This document shows, piece by piece, positions 1 through 8,704 of a stretch of DNA of 21,978 bases; positions within the stretch are counted from its first letter, which is position 1; every line of letters begins with the position of its first letter. Position numbers and translations under genes: made by a program. This stretch comes from Brevibacillus sp. GTDB taxonomy: Bacteria; Bacillota; Bacilli; Brevibacillales; Brevibacillaceae. The notes under the pieces were generated by a model. That model had not been told where the DNA came from. It saw only the letters and a list, made by a program, of their open reading frames with translations, and searched no databases. The stretch is from the NCBI GenBank assembly GCA_029240815.1, contig JARDZO010000059.1, positions 1-21,978 on the forward strand, given 5' to 3'.

Positions 1-420
1 GCAGGTTTCCGATCTGCGCTCCGGTCTACACCCAGCGAAGAAGTTAGATTGTCCGCTCCACAACGATTCACGGGGAAGCGGTAAAGCAGTAGCCGCTTCA
101 TAAAGCGTTGTGTGTGACTTTAATGCCATGGATGACGGTGTTCCTTCTGTTTCACCTCAATTTGGTTGTAAGTAATTTGGAACCCCCATGTATCCCAAGC
201 TACCGTTCTTCGTACCAATGTCCCATATAGGGCACCGTGGAAAGCTCCTGGGAGAAGGCAGGTGGTAGAGTCAAGGTTGGCCGAGGAAAAAGGAGAAAAA
301 GCGAAGATCTTTGGGGCACCAGCCGAAGCGTTTTCTCCTTTTTCCTCTCCTCCACTGCAGTCTGACCACATGCAAAAAAGGACGCAGGTGAATTTCCTGC
401 GTTTTTCTTAAATGTTTACC
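1..420 (+). ncRNA. Unassigned structured non-coding region, possible RNA gene or leader
   Basis: No credible coding sequence is visible in this stretch, but it is rich in complementary segments. A nested hairpin has a 7-bp outer stem (59-65 with 106-112) and a 7-bp inner stem (75-81 with 93-99). A second hairpin has a perfect 17-bp purine/pyrimidine stem (283-299 with 331-347) around a 31-nt loop. The stretch ends in a terminator hairpin at 382-402. I could not match it to 6S, tmRNA, RNase P, SRP RNA, T-box or the common riboswitches from memory. The strand is inferred from the terminator and the order of elements. It could equally be the long 3' untranslated region of a gene left of the window. 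Confidence 0.3.
382..407. terminator. Intrinsic terminator, possibly bidirectional
   Basis: A perfect 7-bp stem (ACGCAGG 382-388 with CCTGCGT 396-402) with a 7-nt loop is followed by TTTTC on the plus strand. On the minus strand the same stem is followed by CC and six T, so it could stop transcription in both directions. It separates the structured region on the left from the methyltransferase gene. Confidence 0.75.
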
Positions 421-512
421 ATTCTGATGAGGGGCAGCCAACGTCAGAAGGTCCGTGAGGTTTCTTCTCCCTAGCGAATGAGGTAAGATGTGAGGAAGAA
501 TAACAGGAAACG

Positions 513-1133
513 GTGATTCATTTGCTAGAATGGACAGGGGAACGCATCATTCCAAAACTGATGAAGCCAACGAACGGTATGCTGCTAGAACATATTGCCC
601 GCTATTACTTCGCTACCCCGTATATTCAGGGCAGGGTGCTGGACATTGCCTGCGGTACAGGCTATGGTTGCCATATGGTAGCCAAGGACAGAAAACGCGA
701 GCTGATCGAGCTGGTCGGAGTGGACATCGACGACGAGACGCTGGCTTATGCGAATCGGGAGTACCACCATCAAAAGATCACTTATCAAAAAGGTAATGCG
801 ATCGATCCCCTGCTCCCTGAACAATTGGGGCAGTTTGATACCATTTTGAGCTTTGAAACGATCGAGCATGTAGAAGATGATCGGTTGTTTATGGACAATC
901 TGTATCGGATGCTCAAGCCTGGTGGAGTACTGGTCCTGTCCAGTCCATTTGGCAGAGGAAGAGGACAGCAGACGAGTGAGCCGTTTCATTTCCATCAGCT
1001 GACGCCTGAAGAATTCGAAGAACTGTTTGTCCGCTTTTCAAATGTGGAGATTTATTACCAACGAGGCGTGACCTTTGAGAAGCCTCGAGATGGTGTACGG
1101 TATTTTATCGGAATGGCTGTTTGCACAAAATAA
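513..1133 (+). CDS. Class I SAM-dependent methyltransferase
   Basis: A 206-residue protein of the Methyltransf_11/25 type. The SAM-binding glycine-rich motif I ([11 protein letters not shown]) is at residues 42-52. The acidic residues after strand 2 that hold the ribose of SAM are in VDIDD (70-74). A post-motif II segment [11 protein letters not shown] is at 113-123, followed by the [12 protein letters not shown] strand-loop at 134-145. The substrate cannot be told; the fold is used on small molecules, lipids and macromolecules alike. The open frame starts with GTG at 513, only 2 nt after AGGAAA; an in-frame TTG at 522 has a more usual spacing to that sequence, so the true start may be nine bases later. 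The stop overlaps an ATG of the helicase gene (TAATG), suggesting an operon. Confidence 0.85.
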   Translation: MIHLLEWTGERIIPKLMKPTNGMLLEHIARYYFATPYIQGRVLDIACGTGYGCHMVAKDRKRELIELVGVDIDDETLAYANREYHHQKITYQKGNAIDPLLPEQLGQFDTILSFETIEHVEDDRLFMDNLYRMLKPGGVLVLSSPFGRGRGQQTSEPFHFHQLTPEEFEELFVRFSNVEIYYQRGVTFEKPRDGVRYFIGMAVCTK

Positions 1134-2773
1134 TGCATACGGCCGTAACAAGAATGGAGATGGCTAATCTGGTTGACTTTTTGGCTTTAGGAATTCGCAA
1201 AGAACTACAGGATGCATTAAAAGAAAATGGAATTACCGAACCGACACCGGTCCAGGGCCAAACAATCCCTGTCGCACTCACGGGAAAAGACGTGATCTCT
1301 CAGGCGCAAACGGGTACGGGAAAAACGCTGGCTTTCGTTCTGCCTATTTTGGAGCAGGCCGATCCTGAAGCTACGCATGTACAGTCATTGATCCTCACGC
1401 CTACGCGGGAGCTAGCCCTGCAGATCACAGCGGAAGTGAAGAAGCTGACGGAAAAGCTCGATGAGATCCATGTCCTCGCCGTTTACGGGGGACAAGATGT
1501 AGCGCGCCAAATGAGAAAGCTGGTAGGCAAAAAACAAATCGTGATCGCTACACCTGGACGACTGCTGGATCATATGAGGCGGGGAACCATTGATCTATCG
1601 ACCGTATCGACCCTCGTCCTCGACGAAGCGGACCAAATGCTCCATATGGGTTTTCTTCCGGAAGTGGAAGAGATCATCGGACAGACGCCGTGGGATCGGC
1701 AGACGATGCTGTTTTCTGCCACGATGCCTGCACAGGTGCGCTCGCTGGCCAACCGCTTTATGCGACAGCCAGAGGATATTCGTGTACAAGGCAAACGTAT
1801 CACGCTTGATGATATCAAGCAAATCGCCGTGGAGACGACCGATCGGGGCAAGCAATCCACGCTGCGCAGCCTGCTCGATGAACATCGGCCGTTTCTGGCT
1901 GTCATCTTTTGCCGCACGAAACGCAGAGCGAGCGCGCTGAATGCCGCCCTCCAAGGATTTGACTATATGTCAGACGAGCTGCACGGCGATTTGTCACAGG
2001 CGAAGCGGGAAGATGTCATGAGGCGTTTCCGTGAAGTGCGCATTCAATTCCTCGTAGCAACCGATGTGGCTGCTCGTGGTCTGGATGTGGAAGGCGTCAC
2101 GCATGTGTTTAACTACGATATCCCGGAAGATGTGGATAGCTATATCCATCGGATCGGTCGGACAGGCCGGGCGGGGGAGCGGGGGATTGCCTTTACGTTG
2201 GTAACACCAAAGGATCGCTCTCAACTGGAGATGATCGAAAAAGGGATCGGAATGTCGCTCGAGAGGCAAGGTAGAGAGACGGCAGAAGGGTCACAGCCAC
2301 GCGAGTCTAAGTCAGAAAAGCCGAAGCGAAATGAGAATAACCAACGTGGAACAAAGCGCGATCAACCGAGGGGGAAGGCAACCGAGCATAAGGGTAGCGG
2401 TTTTGGGCGGAAGGCGAAAAGCGACGATCGTCAGCAGGGTAGCCGCGATCGAAAGCCGAAGAACGGCGAACGTCAGCAAAGTGGTTTTGATCGAAAGCCG
2501 AAGAGCGGCGAGCGTCAAAACGACCGCATTGATCGCAAATCAAATGGAAATGACCGTCAAAACAATCGTTCGGGTAAACCGACAGAGGCGAAACGGGAGG
2601 CAAAAAGCTCTGACCGCAAGCCTGGTCGTGCCGATCGCGACCGTTCATTTAGCAGCTCCAGCCGTGAATCCAACCGCTTTGACAGCAAGCGTGGGAAAAC
2701 AGCAGGACCAAAATCAAAATCTCAGAAACCGCCAGCAAACAAAACGCTCAAGAAGCCTACACGACAACGATAA
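1133..2773 (+). CDS. DEAD-box ATP-dependent RNA helicase with basic C-terminal tail
   Basis: All helicase motifs are present in order, numbered from ATG 1133: Q motif region PTPVQ near 37, Walker A AQTGTGKT (58-65), PTRELA, TPGR, DEAD (164-167), SAT (195-197), [21 protein letters not shown] and HRIGRTGR (339-346). It is therefore expected to unwind RNA duplexes with ATP in ribosome assembly, mRNA decay or cold adaptation, like the CshA/DeaD group. Residues from about 375 to 546 form a low-complexity Arg/Lys/Gln/Asn/Ser tail with imperfect RKPKxGERQ-type repeats, likely an RNA-binding disordered tail. The start is uncertain: the frame is open from TTG 1121, ATG 1133 overlaps the previous stop, and ATG 1154 or 1160 lie just before the conserved core. 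A terminator follows directly. Confidence 0.93.
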   Translation: MHTAVTRMEMANLVDFLALGIRKELQDALKENGITEPTPVQGQTIPVALTGKDVISQAQTGTGKTLAFVLPILEQADPEATHVQSLILTPTRELALQITAEVKKLTEKLDEIHVLAVYGGQDVARQMRKLVGKKQIVIATPGRLLDHMRRGTIDLSTVSTLVLDEADQMLHMGFLPEVEEIIGQTPWDRQTMLFSATMPAQVRSLANRFMRQPEDIRVQGKRITLDDIKQIAVETTDRGKQSTLRSLLDEHRPFLAVIFCRTKRRASALNAALQGFDYMSDELHGDLSQAKREDVMRRFREVRIQFLVATDVAARGLDVEGVTHVFNYDIPEDVDSYIHRIGRTGRAGERGIAFTLVTPKDRSQLEMIEKGIGMSLERQGRETAEGSQPRESKSEKPKRNENNQRGTKRDQPRGKATEHKGSGFGRKAKSDDRQQGSRDRKPKNGERQQSGFDRKPKSGERQNDRIDRKSNGNDRQNNRSGKPTEAKREAKSSDRKPGRADRDRSFSSSSRESNRFDSKRGKTAGPKSKSQKPPANKTLKKPTRQR

Positions 2774-2777
2774 CGCC

Positions 2778-2826
2778 ACAAGACCGTACCAGCCTTTATC
2801 CAGGTGGGTACGGTCTTGTTTTTTTA
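2778..2826 (+). terminator. Intrinsic terminator of the helicase gene
   Basis: A perfect 13-bp stem (2778-2790 with 2807-2819) is followed by an uninterrupted T-run. It begins 5 bp after the helicase stop. The opposing minus-strand gene ends at 2824, inside the T-run. On the minus strand the hairpin lacks a following U-run, so it is a clear terminator only for the plus strand. Confidence 0.93.
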
Positions 2827-3168
2827 TACCAAGTCGGGAAATACGCGTGAACGTGTCAGAAATCGTACGCCCTCTGGTCCTTCGAGAGAGAACATGCCGC
2901 CACGTCCGTTTACCACGTCGATGATGAGCTGCGTATGCTTCCAATACTCGTACTGAGCTTTTCCCATGTAGAACGGGCAGCCACCGATTTCTCCCAGCAG
3001 CACATCCTGGTCGCCGATGAGGAATTCGCCCAGTGGGTAACACATGGGGGAACTGCCATCGCAGCAGCCCCCTGACTGGTGAAACATCAAGTCGCCGTGC
3101 TTGGCGCGAAGCCGTTCAATTAATTGCAGGGCCGCTTCGGTAGCGAGTACTTTTTCCTGCTGGCTCAT
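2824..3168 (-). CDS. DUF779 family protein, partner of aldehyde dehydrogenase
   Basis: A 114-residue soluble protein recognised as DUF779 by its central Cys-rich segment SGGCCDGSSPMC (about 32-43) and the later GGCPFYMGKAQYEYWKHTQ stretch. The family is commonly encoded beside aldehyde or alcohol dehydrogenase genes, as here; its biochemical role is not established. The clustered cysteines could bind a metal or a cofactor, but this is inference. It starts 3 nt after the stop of the aldehyde dehydrogenase and has no strong ribosome binding site of its own, so translation is probably coupled to that gene. Transcription should come from the sigma-54 promoter at 4743-4757. Confidence 0.88.
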   Translation of the reverse strand: MSQQEKVLATEAALQLIERLRAKHGDLMFHQSGGCCDGSSPMCYPLGEFLIGDQDVLLGEIGGCPFYMGKAQYEYWKHTQLIIDVVNGRGGMFSLEGPEGVRFLTRSRVFPDLV

Positions 3169-3171
3169 TGA

Positions 3172-4692
3172 TCAAAAGAATCCGAGAGCCTGATCGCTGT
3201 AGCTGACCAGCAGGTTTTTGGTTTGTTGATAATGACCAAGCATCATTTTGTGAGTCTCGCGGCCGATACCGGACATTTTGTAGCCACCGAATGCGGCATG
3301 AGCAGGGTAAGCGTGGTAGCAGTTGGTCCACACGCGACCTGCTTGGATCTCGCGGCCCATGCGATAGGCGGTGTTCACGTCGCGGGTCCATACGCCGGAG
3401 CCCAAACCGTAAAGGGTATCGTTCGCAATCGCGAGTGCTTCTTCTGTGTCCTTGAACGTTGTCACCGAGACGACTGGGCCAAAGATTTCTTCTTGGAAGA
3501 TGCGCATTTTGTTGTGGCCTTTAAAGACAGTTGGCTGAATGTAGTAGCCGTCTGCCAGATCGCCTTCCAGCTGAGCGCGGTTACCGCCGATGAGGCAATC
3601 CGCTCCTTCTTGTTTACCGATGTCCAGATAGGAGAGGATCTTTTCCACCTGCTCGAGGGAAGCTTGTGCCCCGATCATCGTGTCAGTGTCGAGAGGGTTG
3701 CCTTGCTTGATGTTGGCTACACGCCCTAGGGCGCGCTCCATGAATGGCTCGTAAATGCTCTCATGGATCAAAGCGCGGGAAGGGCATGTGCACACTTCGC
3801 CTTGGTTGAGCGCAAACAGTACGAATCCTTCGATCGCTTTGTTAAAGAAGGCATCGTCTTTCGCGAATACATCCGGGAAAAAGATGTTCGGGGATTTACC
3901 GCCCAGCTCCAGCGTGACCGGAATAATATTTTGAGAGGCGTATTGCATGATCAGACGACCGGTCGTCGTTTCACCTGTAAAGGCGATTTTTGCGATGCGG
4001 TTGCTCGACGCCAATGGTTTGCCTGCTTCCAGGCCAAAGCCGTTCACGACGTTGACGACACCTGGCGGCAGCAAGTCACCGATCAGTTCCATCAGTACCA
4101 GGATGGAGGCAGGCGTTTGCTCCGCAGGCTTGAGCACGACGCAGTTCCCTGCAGCCAGTGCTGGTGCGAGCTTCCAAGTAGCCATCAACAAAGGGAAGTT
4201 CCAAGGGATGATTTGTCCCACGACCCCGAGTGGCTCATGGAAGTGATAGGCTACCGTATCGTTGTCGATTTCACCGAGCGTGCTTTCCTGCGCACGAATG
4301 GCGCCAGCGAAGTAACGGAAGTGGTCGATCGCCAGAGGAATGTCAGCAGCCAGTGTTTCGCGTACAGGCTTGCCGTTTTCCCATGTCTCAGCCGTCGCCA
4401 AAAGCTCCAGATTCGCTTCCATGCGATCCGCGATTTTCAGCAGGATGTTGGAGCGTTGAGCTACAGAAGTGCGTCCCCATGCTGCCTTCGCCTCGTGTGC
4501 CGCATCCAGTGCAAGCTCGATATCTTCAGCAGTGGAACGAGCCACTTCGCAAAACGCTTTGCCGGTAACCGGCGTCACATTCTCAAAGTATTCTCCATTC
4601 ACTGGTGGTACCCAATTGCCTCCAATGTAGTTCTCGTAGCGATGTTTGAACGTCACCTTTGAACCGGCTTGGCCGGGCTGAGCATAGATCAT
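3172..4692 (-). CDS. NAD-dependent aldehyde dehydrogenase, ExaC/AldB (AcoD) type
   Basis: A full-length 506-residue aldehyde dehydrogenase that oxidises aldehydes to carboxylic acids with NAD(P). Visible landmarks are the cofactor-binding segment PWNFPLLM (163-170), LKPAEQTP (187-194), FTGETTTGR (238-246), the catalytic general base Glu262 in LELGGKSPN, and the catalytic Cys301 in [11 protein letters not shown]. The VCTCPSR variant around the cysteine is characteristic of the ExaC/AldB/AcoD subgroup, which acts on acetaldehyde and other short aldehydes. The ATG is preceded by GAGGAGG with 9-nt spacing on the minus strand. It is the first gene of a two-gene operon with DUF779, divergent from an AcoR-like activator. 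A -24/-12 promoter lies about 50 bp upstream of the start, so expression is expected to need sigma-54 and that activator. The physiological aldehyde is not certain. Confidence 0.95.
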   Translation of the reverse strand: MIYAQPGQAGSKVTFKHRYENYIGGNWVPPVNGEYFENVTPVTGKAFCEVARSTAEDIELALDAAHEAKAAWGRTSVAQRSNILLKIADRMEANLELLATAETWENGKPVRETLAADIPLAIDHFRYFAGAIRAQESTLGEIDNDTVAYHFHEPLGVVGQIIPWNFPLLMATWKLAPALAAGNCVVLKPAEQTPASILVLMELIGDLLPPGVVNVVNGFGLEAGKPLASSNRIAKIAFTGETTTGRLIMQYASQNIIPVTLELGGKSPNIFFPDVFAKDDAFFNKAIEGFVLFALNQGEVCTCPSRALIHESIYEPFMERALGRVANIKQGNPLDTDTMIGAQASLEQVEKILSYLDIGKQEGADCLIGGNRAQLEGDLADGYYIQPTVFKGHNKMRIFQEEIFGPVVSVTTFKDTEEALAIANDTLYGLGSGVWTRDVNTAYRMGREIQAGRVWTNCYHAYPAHAAFGGYKMSGIGRETHKMMLGHYQQTKNLLVSYSDQALGFF

Positions 4693-4740
4693 GCGAACGC
4701 CTCCTCATATCTCTTTTAAGGTCTTTACGTTGGTTCTTAA

Positions 4741-4759
4741 AAGCAATACCCGTACCAAA
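4741..4759 (-). promoter_or_regulatory. Sigma-54 (-24/-12) promoter of the aldehyde dehydrogenase operon
   Basis: The minus strand reads TTGGTACGGGTATTGCTT. GG and GC are separated by exactly 10 nt, and the flanking bases match the sigma-54 consensus TGGCACG-N4-TTGCW except for one C to T change. The predicted transcript starts near 4731, leaving a leader of about 40 nt before the ATG. An enhancer-binding protein gene starts on the other side of the same intergenic region, which fits. Confidence 0.85.
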
Positions 4760-4820
4760 CGCAAGAGCCGCCATGTGACAGCGTTTTTAAAAGCTTGCCG
4801 AGGTAAGTGTGCGCTGGTTT

Positions 4821-4848
4821 GGAACAGAGAGTGTTCCACATCGGAACA
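4821..4848. promoter_or_regulatory. Upstream activating sequence: three half-sites for the AcoR-like activator
   Basis: Three alternating half-sites are spaced identically: GGAACA (4821-4826), 5 nt, TGTTCC (4832-4837), 5 nt, GGAACA (4843-4848). Any two neighbours form a perfect inverted repeat. They lie about 90-117 bp upstream of the predicted sigma-54 transcript start, a usual enhancer distance. The right-most half-site abuts the -35 region of the promoter for the activator gene, so the protein may also repress itself. Assignment to the adjacent AcoR-like protein is inference from position. Confidence 0.75.
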
Positions 4849-4868
4849 ACTAATAAATGGCCCACTCA

Positions 4869-4877
4869 TGCTATAAT
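4869..4877 (+). promoter_or_regulatory. Extended -10 promoter for the two regulator genes
   Basis: TGC followed by TATAAT is a perfect extended -10 element, ending about 30 bp before the probable start codon. No good -35 hexamer is present 16-18 bp upstream, which is tolerated by extended -10 promoters. The expected -35 position sits directly next to the GGAACA half-site at 4843-4848, consistent with autoregulation. Confidence 0.7.
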
Positions 4878-4907
4878 GAAAGGGAATGATTTTTGAGGGA
4901 GGGAAGA

Positions 4908-6662
4908 GTGTTGTCAACGATTGTCCAGCAATCTTGGAAGCGCTGCCAGGAATCGAACCTCATTGCCACACAGAAGGCAAATGACCAGATCATTTCCACC
5001 AATCGAATCAAAGAAATCATTCAGGAAAATCACCCTCTGATTCGCGAAAGCTTACCTTTGTTCAACAAATTGTCTCCCTTCTTGCTATCGACGGAGCATA
5101 TCGCCCTGCTGTCCGATCGCAATGGAAACATTATTCATACAGTTGGCGACCCCGTTTTTGCCGATCACGCACAAAAAGTGCAGCTGCAGATCGGTGCGAA
5201 TTGGCAGGAGAGCAACAAAGGGACCAATGCCATTGGCACAGCCCTGATTTCCCAGCAACCGATACAAATACAGGGAGAGCAGCATTATTTCCGGGAAAAT
5301 CAATTCCTCACCTGCTCCTCGGCCCCGATTTTTTCACCAGCGGGAGAGCTGCTAGGCGTGATTGATATCAGCACGAGAAAAGAATATACACATCCGTTTG
5401 CCCTGACGATCGTCTGCATGATTGCCGAGGCCTTGCAAAATCGCTTTTTGTTTGCTGAGGCGGAGCGGGTGATGACGGTGCCGACTTCATCCGGCGGGTC
5501 TCGTCCGCAGCAGTGGCTGCCGCTCGTGGGGCTGGATCGTGATGAGCGTATCGTGGGCGTGAATAGACAGGCGAAGCAAATGCTCGGTCCGGATGCGCTG
5601 GGAAAAGAGCTTGATCCGCAGCATGAGCGCGGTGGACGGATGTTGCAGGATAATCGGCGCAGGCTCAGGCCGTCTGCTCCGACTCCAATGAAAGCGCAAA
5701 CGGTTCCCGTTTCGCTCAAGCCGTTCCCCCGGCTGTCGGGTTCATGTCCCCTTTTCCTCCAAGCCAAAATGCTGGCACAGAAAGCGGCGCAGGTCGATTT
5801 CCCTGTGATGATTTTAGGGGAGAGCGGTACGGGCAAAGAACTGTTTGCCCAGATGATTCATCAGACAGGACCGCGAGCCCACGAACCTTTCGTGGCAGTG
5901 AACTGCAGCTCGATATCGGAAAATTTAATCGAGAGTGAATTATTCGGCTATGAGGGTGGGGCTTTTACGGGCGCCCAGCGCGAAGGTCGGATTGGAAAGT
6001 TTGAAGCAGCTAGGAAGGGGACGATCTTCCTGGACGAAATCGGTGATATGTCACTGCGGGCACAGGCTGCTTTGCTCCGTGTCTTGCAGGAAAGAGTGGT
6101 GACGCCTGTCGGAAGCAATCAGTCCAAGCCCATTCGTGCCAGAGTGGTTGCGGCTACTCACAGACATCTGCAGGATGAAGTCAAGGCAGGACGTTTCCGC
6201 GCGGATTTGTATTATCGGCTCAAGGGGGTTTTGGTCGAACTGCCGCCTTTGCGAAAGCGGAGCGATATTTTGGAGCTAGCCAAGAATCAGATCAAGCAAA
6301 TTGCCCCAGATCGCTCTATCACCCTAACCAAAGAGGCACAAGCTATGCTCACTTCTTATTCTTGGCCGGGCAATGTTCGAGAGCTACAGGGTGTACTCAT
6401 TCAGGCAACCTTTTTGACGGATGACGATGAGATCGATTGCGAGCATATTCAACTCGAAGGTTTGGAAGAGGAATCCTCTCTATCCGAGATTGGCATGATG
6501 TCCTTGCGGGAGACCGAATGCCAGGCCATCAAAAAAGCGCTGTACGCCAGCAGGGGCAATATCAGCCAAGCGGCAAAGCTGCTCCAGATCGGCCGAAATA
6601 CGTTGTACCGAAAAATGGCGGATTACCGCATTTTGTCACAGATAAATCAGGAGGAACTATGA
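4908..6662 (+). CDS. AcoR-like sigma-54-dependent transcriptional activator (GAF-AAA+-Fis)
   Basis: An enhancer-binding protein of about 584 residues. The N-terminal QQSWKRCQE motif and the following region to about residue 185 resemble the AcoR sensory part with a GAF domain. The central AAA+ domain has Walker A GESGTGKE (about 304-311), the sigma-54-contacting GAFTGA loop (351-356), Walker B FLDEIGD and the WPGNVREL motif. A Fis-type helix-turn-helix lies near 540-570 ([21 protein letters not shown]). The frame is open from TTG 4893, but GGAGGG at 4898-4903 overlaps that reading and points to GTG 4908 or TTG 4911. The gene faces away from the ExaC-type dehydrogenase, its likely target, and overlaps the next regulator by 4 nt (ATGA). 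The effector is unknown; relatives sense acetoin, alcohols or aldehydes. Confidence 0.93.
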   Translation: MLSTIVQQSWKRCQESNLIATQKANDQIISTNRIKEIIQENHPLIRESLPLFNKLSPFLLSTEHIALLSDRNGNIIHTVGDPVFADHAQKVQLQIGANWQESNKGTNAIGTALISQQPIQIQGEQHYFRENQFLTCSSAPIFSPAGELLGVIDISTRKEYTHPFALTIVCMIAEALQNRFLFAEAERVMTVPTSSGGSRPQQWLPLVGLDRDERIVGVNRQAKQMLGPDALGKELDPQHERGGRMLQDNRRRLRPSAPTPMKAQTVPVSLKPFPRLSGSCPLFLQAKMLAQKAAQVDFPVMILGESGTGKELFAQMIHQTGPRAHEPFVAVNCSSISENLIESELFGYEGGAFTGAQREGRIGKFEAARKGTIFLDEIGDMSLRAQAALLRVLQERVVTPVGSNQSKPIRARVVAATHRHLQDEVKAGRFRADLYYRLKGVLVELPPLRKRSDILELAKNQIKQIAPDRSITLTKEAQAMLTSYSWPGNVRELQGVLIQATFLTDDDEIDCEHIQLEGLEEESSLSEIGMMSLRETECQAIKKALYASRGNISQAAKLLQIGRNTLYRKMADYRILSQINQEEL

Positions 6663-8512
6663 TCGCCCTATACAGGCTGGACAAAGAGCTGGAGAGAAAA
6701 ATAGCTGCACTGTTGGACAACAGCGGTCATCCGATCGGGTATTTTTATTCGATCAAGTCTATCATCGATCAAATGATGAATCCGTTTGTAGTCATCACCA
6801 CAGAACCGTATGGGGATGAGCTCGAATCATTTTCGTTGCCGGTGGTCTGCCTCTCCATCGATATGGACGACGTGAAAAAGGTCTGGGAGCGTGTACGTCA
6901 AAAGGAAGTGGTACAACAGGCAATCGTCGTTTGTGGTTCTGTAAAAGAGAAGCAGTGGCTGGAACGGGAACATATCCTGGGACCGAACGTGCTGGGAGAG
7001 ACGTGTCATTTCCAGCTGCGAGAGGATCTGCAGGAGAGTCAGGAGCACGCCACGTACTTGATGCCGATCTGGGGCAAACATCTGCTGCCTGAAAAGCCGC
7101 CGAAGGGCGAGTGGCATCCGATAGAGCCTTCCCTGTCCACATTGCGCCGGGCAGTACAGCAAGCTGAATCGCTGATGACCTACACCAAAGATCGACTCCG
7201 GGAGAAGCATCTCATGGAAGCGGTAGTCAATTCAGCACACGATGCAGTCATCGCTGTCGACCGGCACAGTCAGATCACACTAGTGAACGAGCATGCCAAA
7301 ATGCTCTTGGGACTTTCCGGAGAAGTGCTGGGCAAGCCGATTACAGACTACATACCCCATTCCGATATGCTGCGGGTATTGAAAACTGGTCGTCAGGAGC
7401 TGGGAGATGTAGCTACTGTTCTCGACCGTTCCATCGTCATCAACCGGATTCCCGTCATTGTAAAGGATCAGATCGTAGGAGCCGTATCGAACTTCAAAGA
7501 AATCAGCGACATTCAGAAAATGGAGATGTCACTGCGTAAAAAGCTGCATGAAAACGGATTGGAAGCCAGGTATCGACTTGATAGCATCATCGGTTCTTCA
7601 CCTGAGCTGGTCGCCACGAAAGAACAGGCGGCCATGTTTGCCAAAACAAATGCCACTGTTTTGATCACGGGTGAGTCGGGGACAGGCAAGGAATTGTTTG
7701 CCCAAGGGATACATCTGGAGAGTACGCGGGCAGTTGGTCCGTTTTTGGCGGTAAACTGTGCGGCTTTGCCAGAGAGCCTCCTGGAAAGTGAGTTGTTTGG
7801 CTATGAGGATGGAGCTTTTACTGGTGCCAAAAAGGGTGGAAAGCCCGGACTGTTTGAGCTGGCGCATGGTGGGACGCTCTTTCTCGATGAAATCGGAGAG
7901 ATGCCGCTGCGCATTCAGGTTCTGTTGCTCAGAGTGTTACAAGAGCGCCGGGTAAGACGCGTAGGCGGGGAGAGGATCATTCCCATCGATGTGCGGATCG
8001 TTGCAGCGACCAACCGCGATCTGGCAGAAGAAATTGAACGGGAGCATTTTCGTGCAGATCTGTACTATCGGATCAATATGCTGGGGCTCGATGTCCCGCC
8101 ATTGCGGGAACGTCTTGCTGATATTCCGCTGCTGGTAGAAAGCGTGATTCTGGAGCTCAATGAGCAGCATGAGCAAAAGGTCGACCAAATCGACGAGGAA
8201 ATCTATCGTCTCTTTCAGGAATATCGATGGCCCGGAAATGTAAGAGAGCTACGAAATGTGGTAGAACGGATGGTGTTGTTGTCAAAGGGAGGAAGAGTCT
8301 CCCGGGAAAACGTCGACTTTTTGTTTGCCAAAAAGAAAATGAGTATTCCTCACGCTCTGGAAGTCGCTAAAAATGGAAGATCGGAGCCGGAAGCGGTGAA
8401 GATCGTAGCTGCTTTGCAGCAAGCGAAACACAACAAAACGCTTGCTGCGAAGGTACTGGGGATGGATCGGACTACGCTGTGGCGCAAGATGAAACAATAT
8501 GATATCGAGTGA
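6659..8512 (+). CDS. Sigma-54-dependent regulator with PAS domain and unassigned N-terminal region
   Basis: A 617-residue enhancer-binding protein. The ATG overlaps the stop of the preceding gene (ATGA) and is preceded by AGGAGGA; the reading frame is open further upstream to 6437, but that part lies inside the AcoR-like gene. Residues 1 to about 180 match no domain I recognise and are probably a ligand-sensing module. A PAS domain follows (about 185-290, including [20 protein letters not shown]). The AAA+ domain has Walker A GESGTGKE (338-345), an intact GAFTGA (385-390), FLDEIGEM and WPGNVREL. The C-terminal Fis-type helix-turn-helix is near 580-612. It ends in a terminator immediately before the sigma-54 promoter of the tartrate-dehydrogenase-like operon, which is therefore its most likely target. 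Confidence 0.93.
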   Translation: MIALYRLDKELERKIAALLDNSGHPIGYFYSIKSIIDQMMNPFVVITTEPYGDELESFSLPVVCLSIDMDDVKKVWERVRQKEVVQQAIVVCGSVKEKQWLEREHILGPNVLGETCHFQLREDLQESQEHATYLMPIWGKHLLPEKPPKGEWHPIEPSLSTLRRAVQQAESLMTYTKDRLREKHLMEAVVNSAHDAVIAVDRHSQITLVNEHAKMLLGLSGEVLGKPITDYIPHSDMLRVLKTGRQELGDVATVLDRSIVINRIPVIVKDQIVGAVSNFKEISDIQKMEMSLRKKLHENGLEARYRLDSIIGSSPELVATKEQAAMFAKTNATVLITGESGTGKELFAQGIHLESTRAVGPFLAVNCAALPESLLESELFGYEDGAFTGAKKGGKPGLFELAHGGTLFLDEIGEMPLRIQVLLLRVLQERRVRRVGGERIIPIDVRIVAATNRDLAEEIEREHFRADLYYRINMLGLDVPPLRERLADIPLLVESVILELNEQHEQKVDQIDEEIYRLFQEYRWPGNVRELRNVVERMVLLSKGGRVSRENVDFLFAKKKMSIPHALEVAKNGRSEPEAVKIVAALQQAKHNKTLAAKVLGMDRTTLWRKMKQYDIE

Positions 8513-8513
8513 G

Positions 8514-8555
8514 CGAAGTGTTGCAACGTTATGTTGCAACACTTCGTTGTTTTTG
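8514..8555 (+). terminator. Terminator of the regulator operon, containing two GTTGCAAC palindromes
   Basis: A perfect 14-bp stem (8514-8527 with 8533-8546), 5-nt loop and TTGTTTTT tail start 1 bp after the regulator stop. Each arm contains the palindrome GTTGCAAC (8520-8527 and 8533-8540), 13 bp apart. Because it lies about 120-140 bp upstream of the next sigma-54 transcript start, the same DNA could also be an enhancer site. Confidence 0.88.
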
Positions 8556-8633
8556 CGAACAATCGGCAGGATGCGACATTTTTCTACGCCTGTTATGAAA
8601 GCGTTTTACTAAAAAGTTGCCTCGTTATCGGGT

Positions 8634-8650
8634 TGGCACCAAATGTGCAT
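8634..8650 (+). promoter_or_regulatory. Sigma-54 (-24/-12) promoter of the tartrate-dehydrogenase/TRAP operon
   Basis: The sequence TTGGCACCAAATGTGCAT (8633-8650) has GG at 8635-8636 and GC at 8647-8648 with exactly 10 nt between, and a perfect TTGGCAC -24 element. Transcription is expected near 8660, giving a leader of about 45 nt. It is the only convincing promoter I see before the seven-gene cluster. Confidence 0.9.
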
Positions 8651-8704
8651 AAGCCTAGTGTCAGTATCGTCAAAAAATTTTGATCATTCTAAGGGGGGAG
8701 ACGA

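Noticed and set aside
120..371. Minus-strand 83-codon open frame in the left intergenic region
   Set aside because: No ribosome binding site before the ATG, no recognisable protein features, and it runs through the 17-bp hairpin.
3763..4662. Plus-strand 299-codon open frame opposite the aldehyde dehydrogenase
   Set aside because: It lies entirely antisense to a well-supported gene, has a Cys/Arg/His-rich non-protein-like composition and no ribosome binding site.
4755..4775. Alternative sigma-54 site TGGCGGCTCTTGC on the minus strand
   Set aside because: The GG and GC are only 8 nt apart instead of 10; the site at 4743-4757 fits exactly.
6437..6658. Upstream extension of the second regulator
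   Set aside because: The extra 74 residues lie inside the AcoR-like gene in another frame; the AGGAGGA site and ATGA overlap support the start at 6659.
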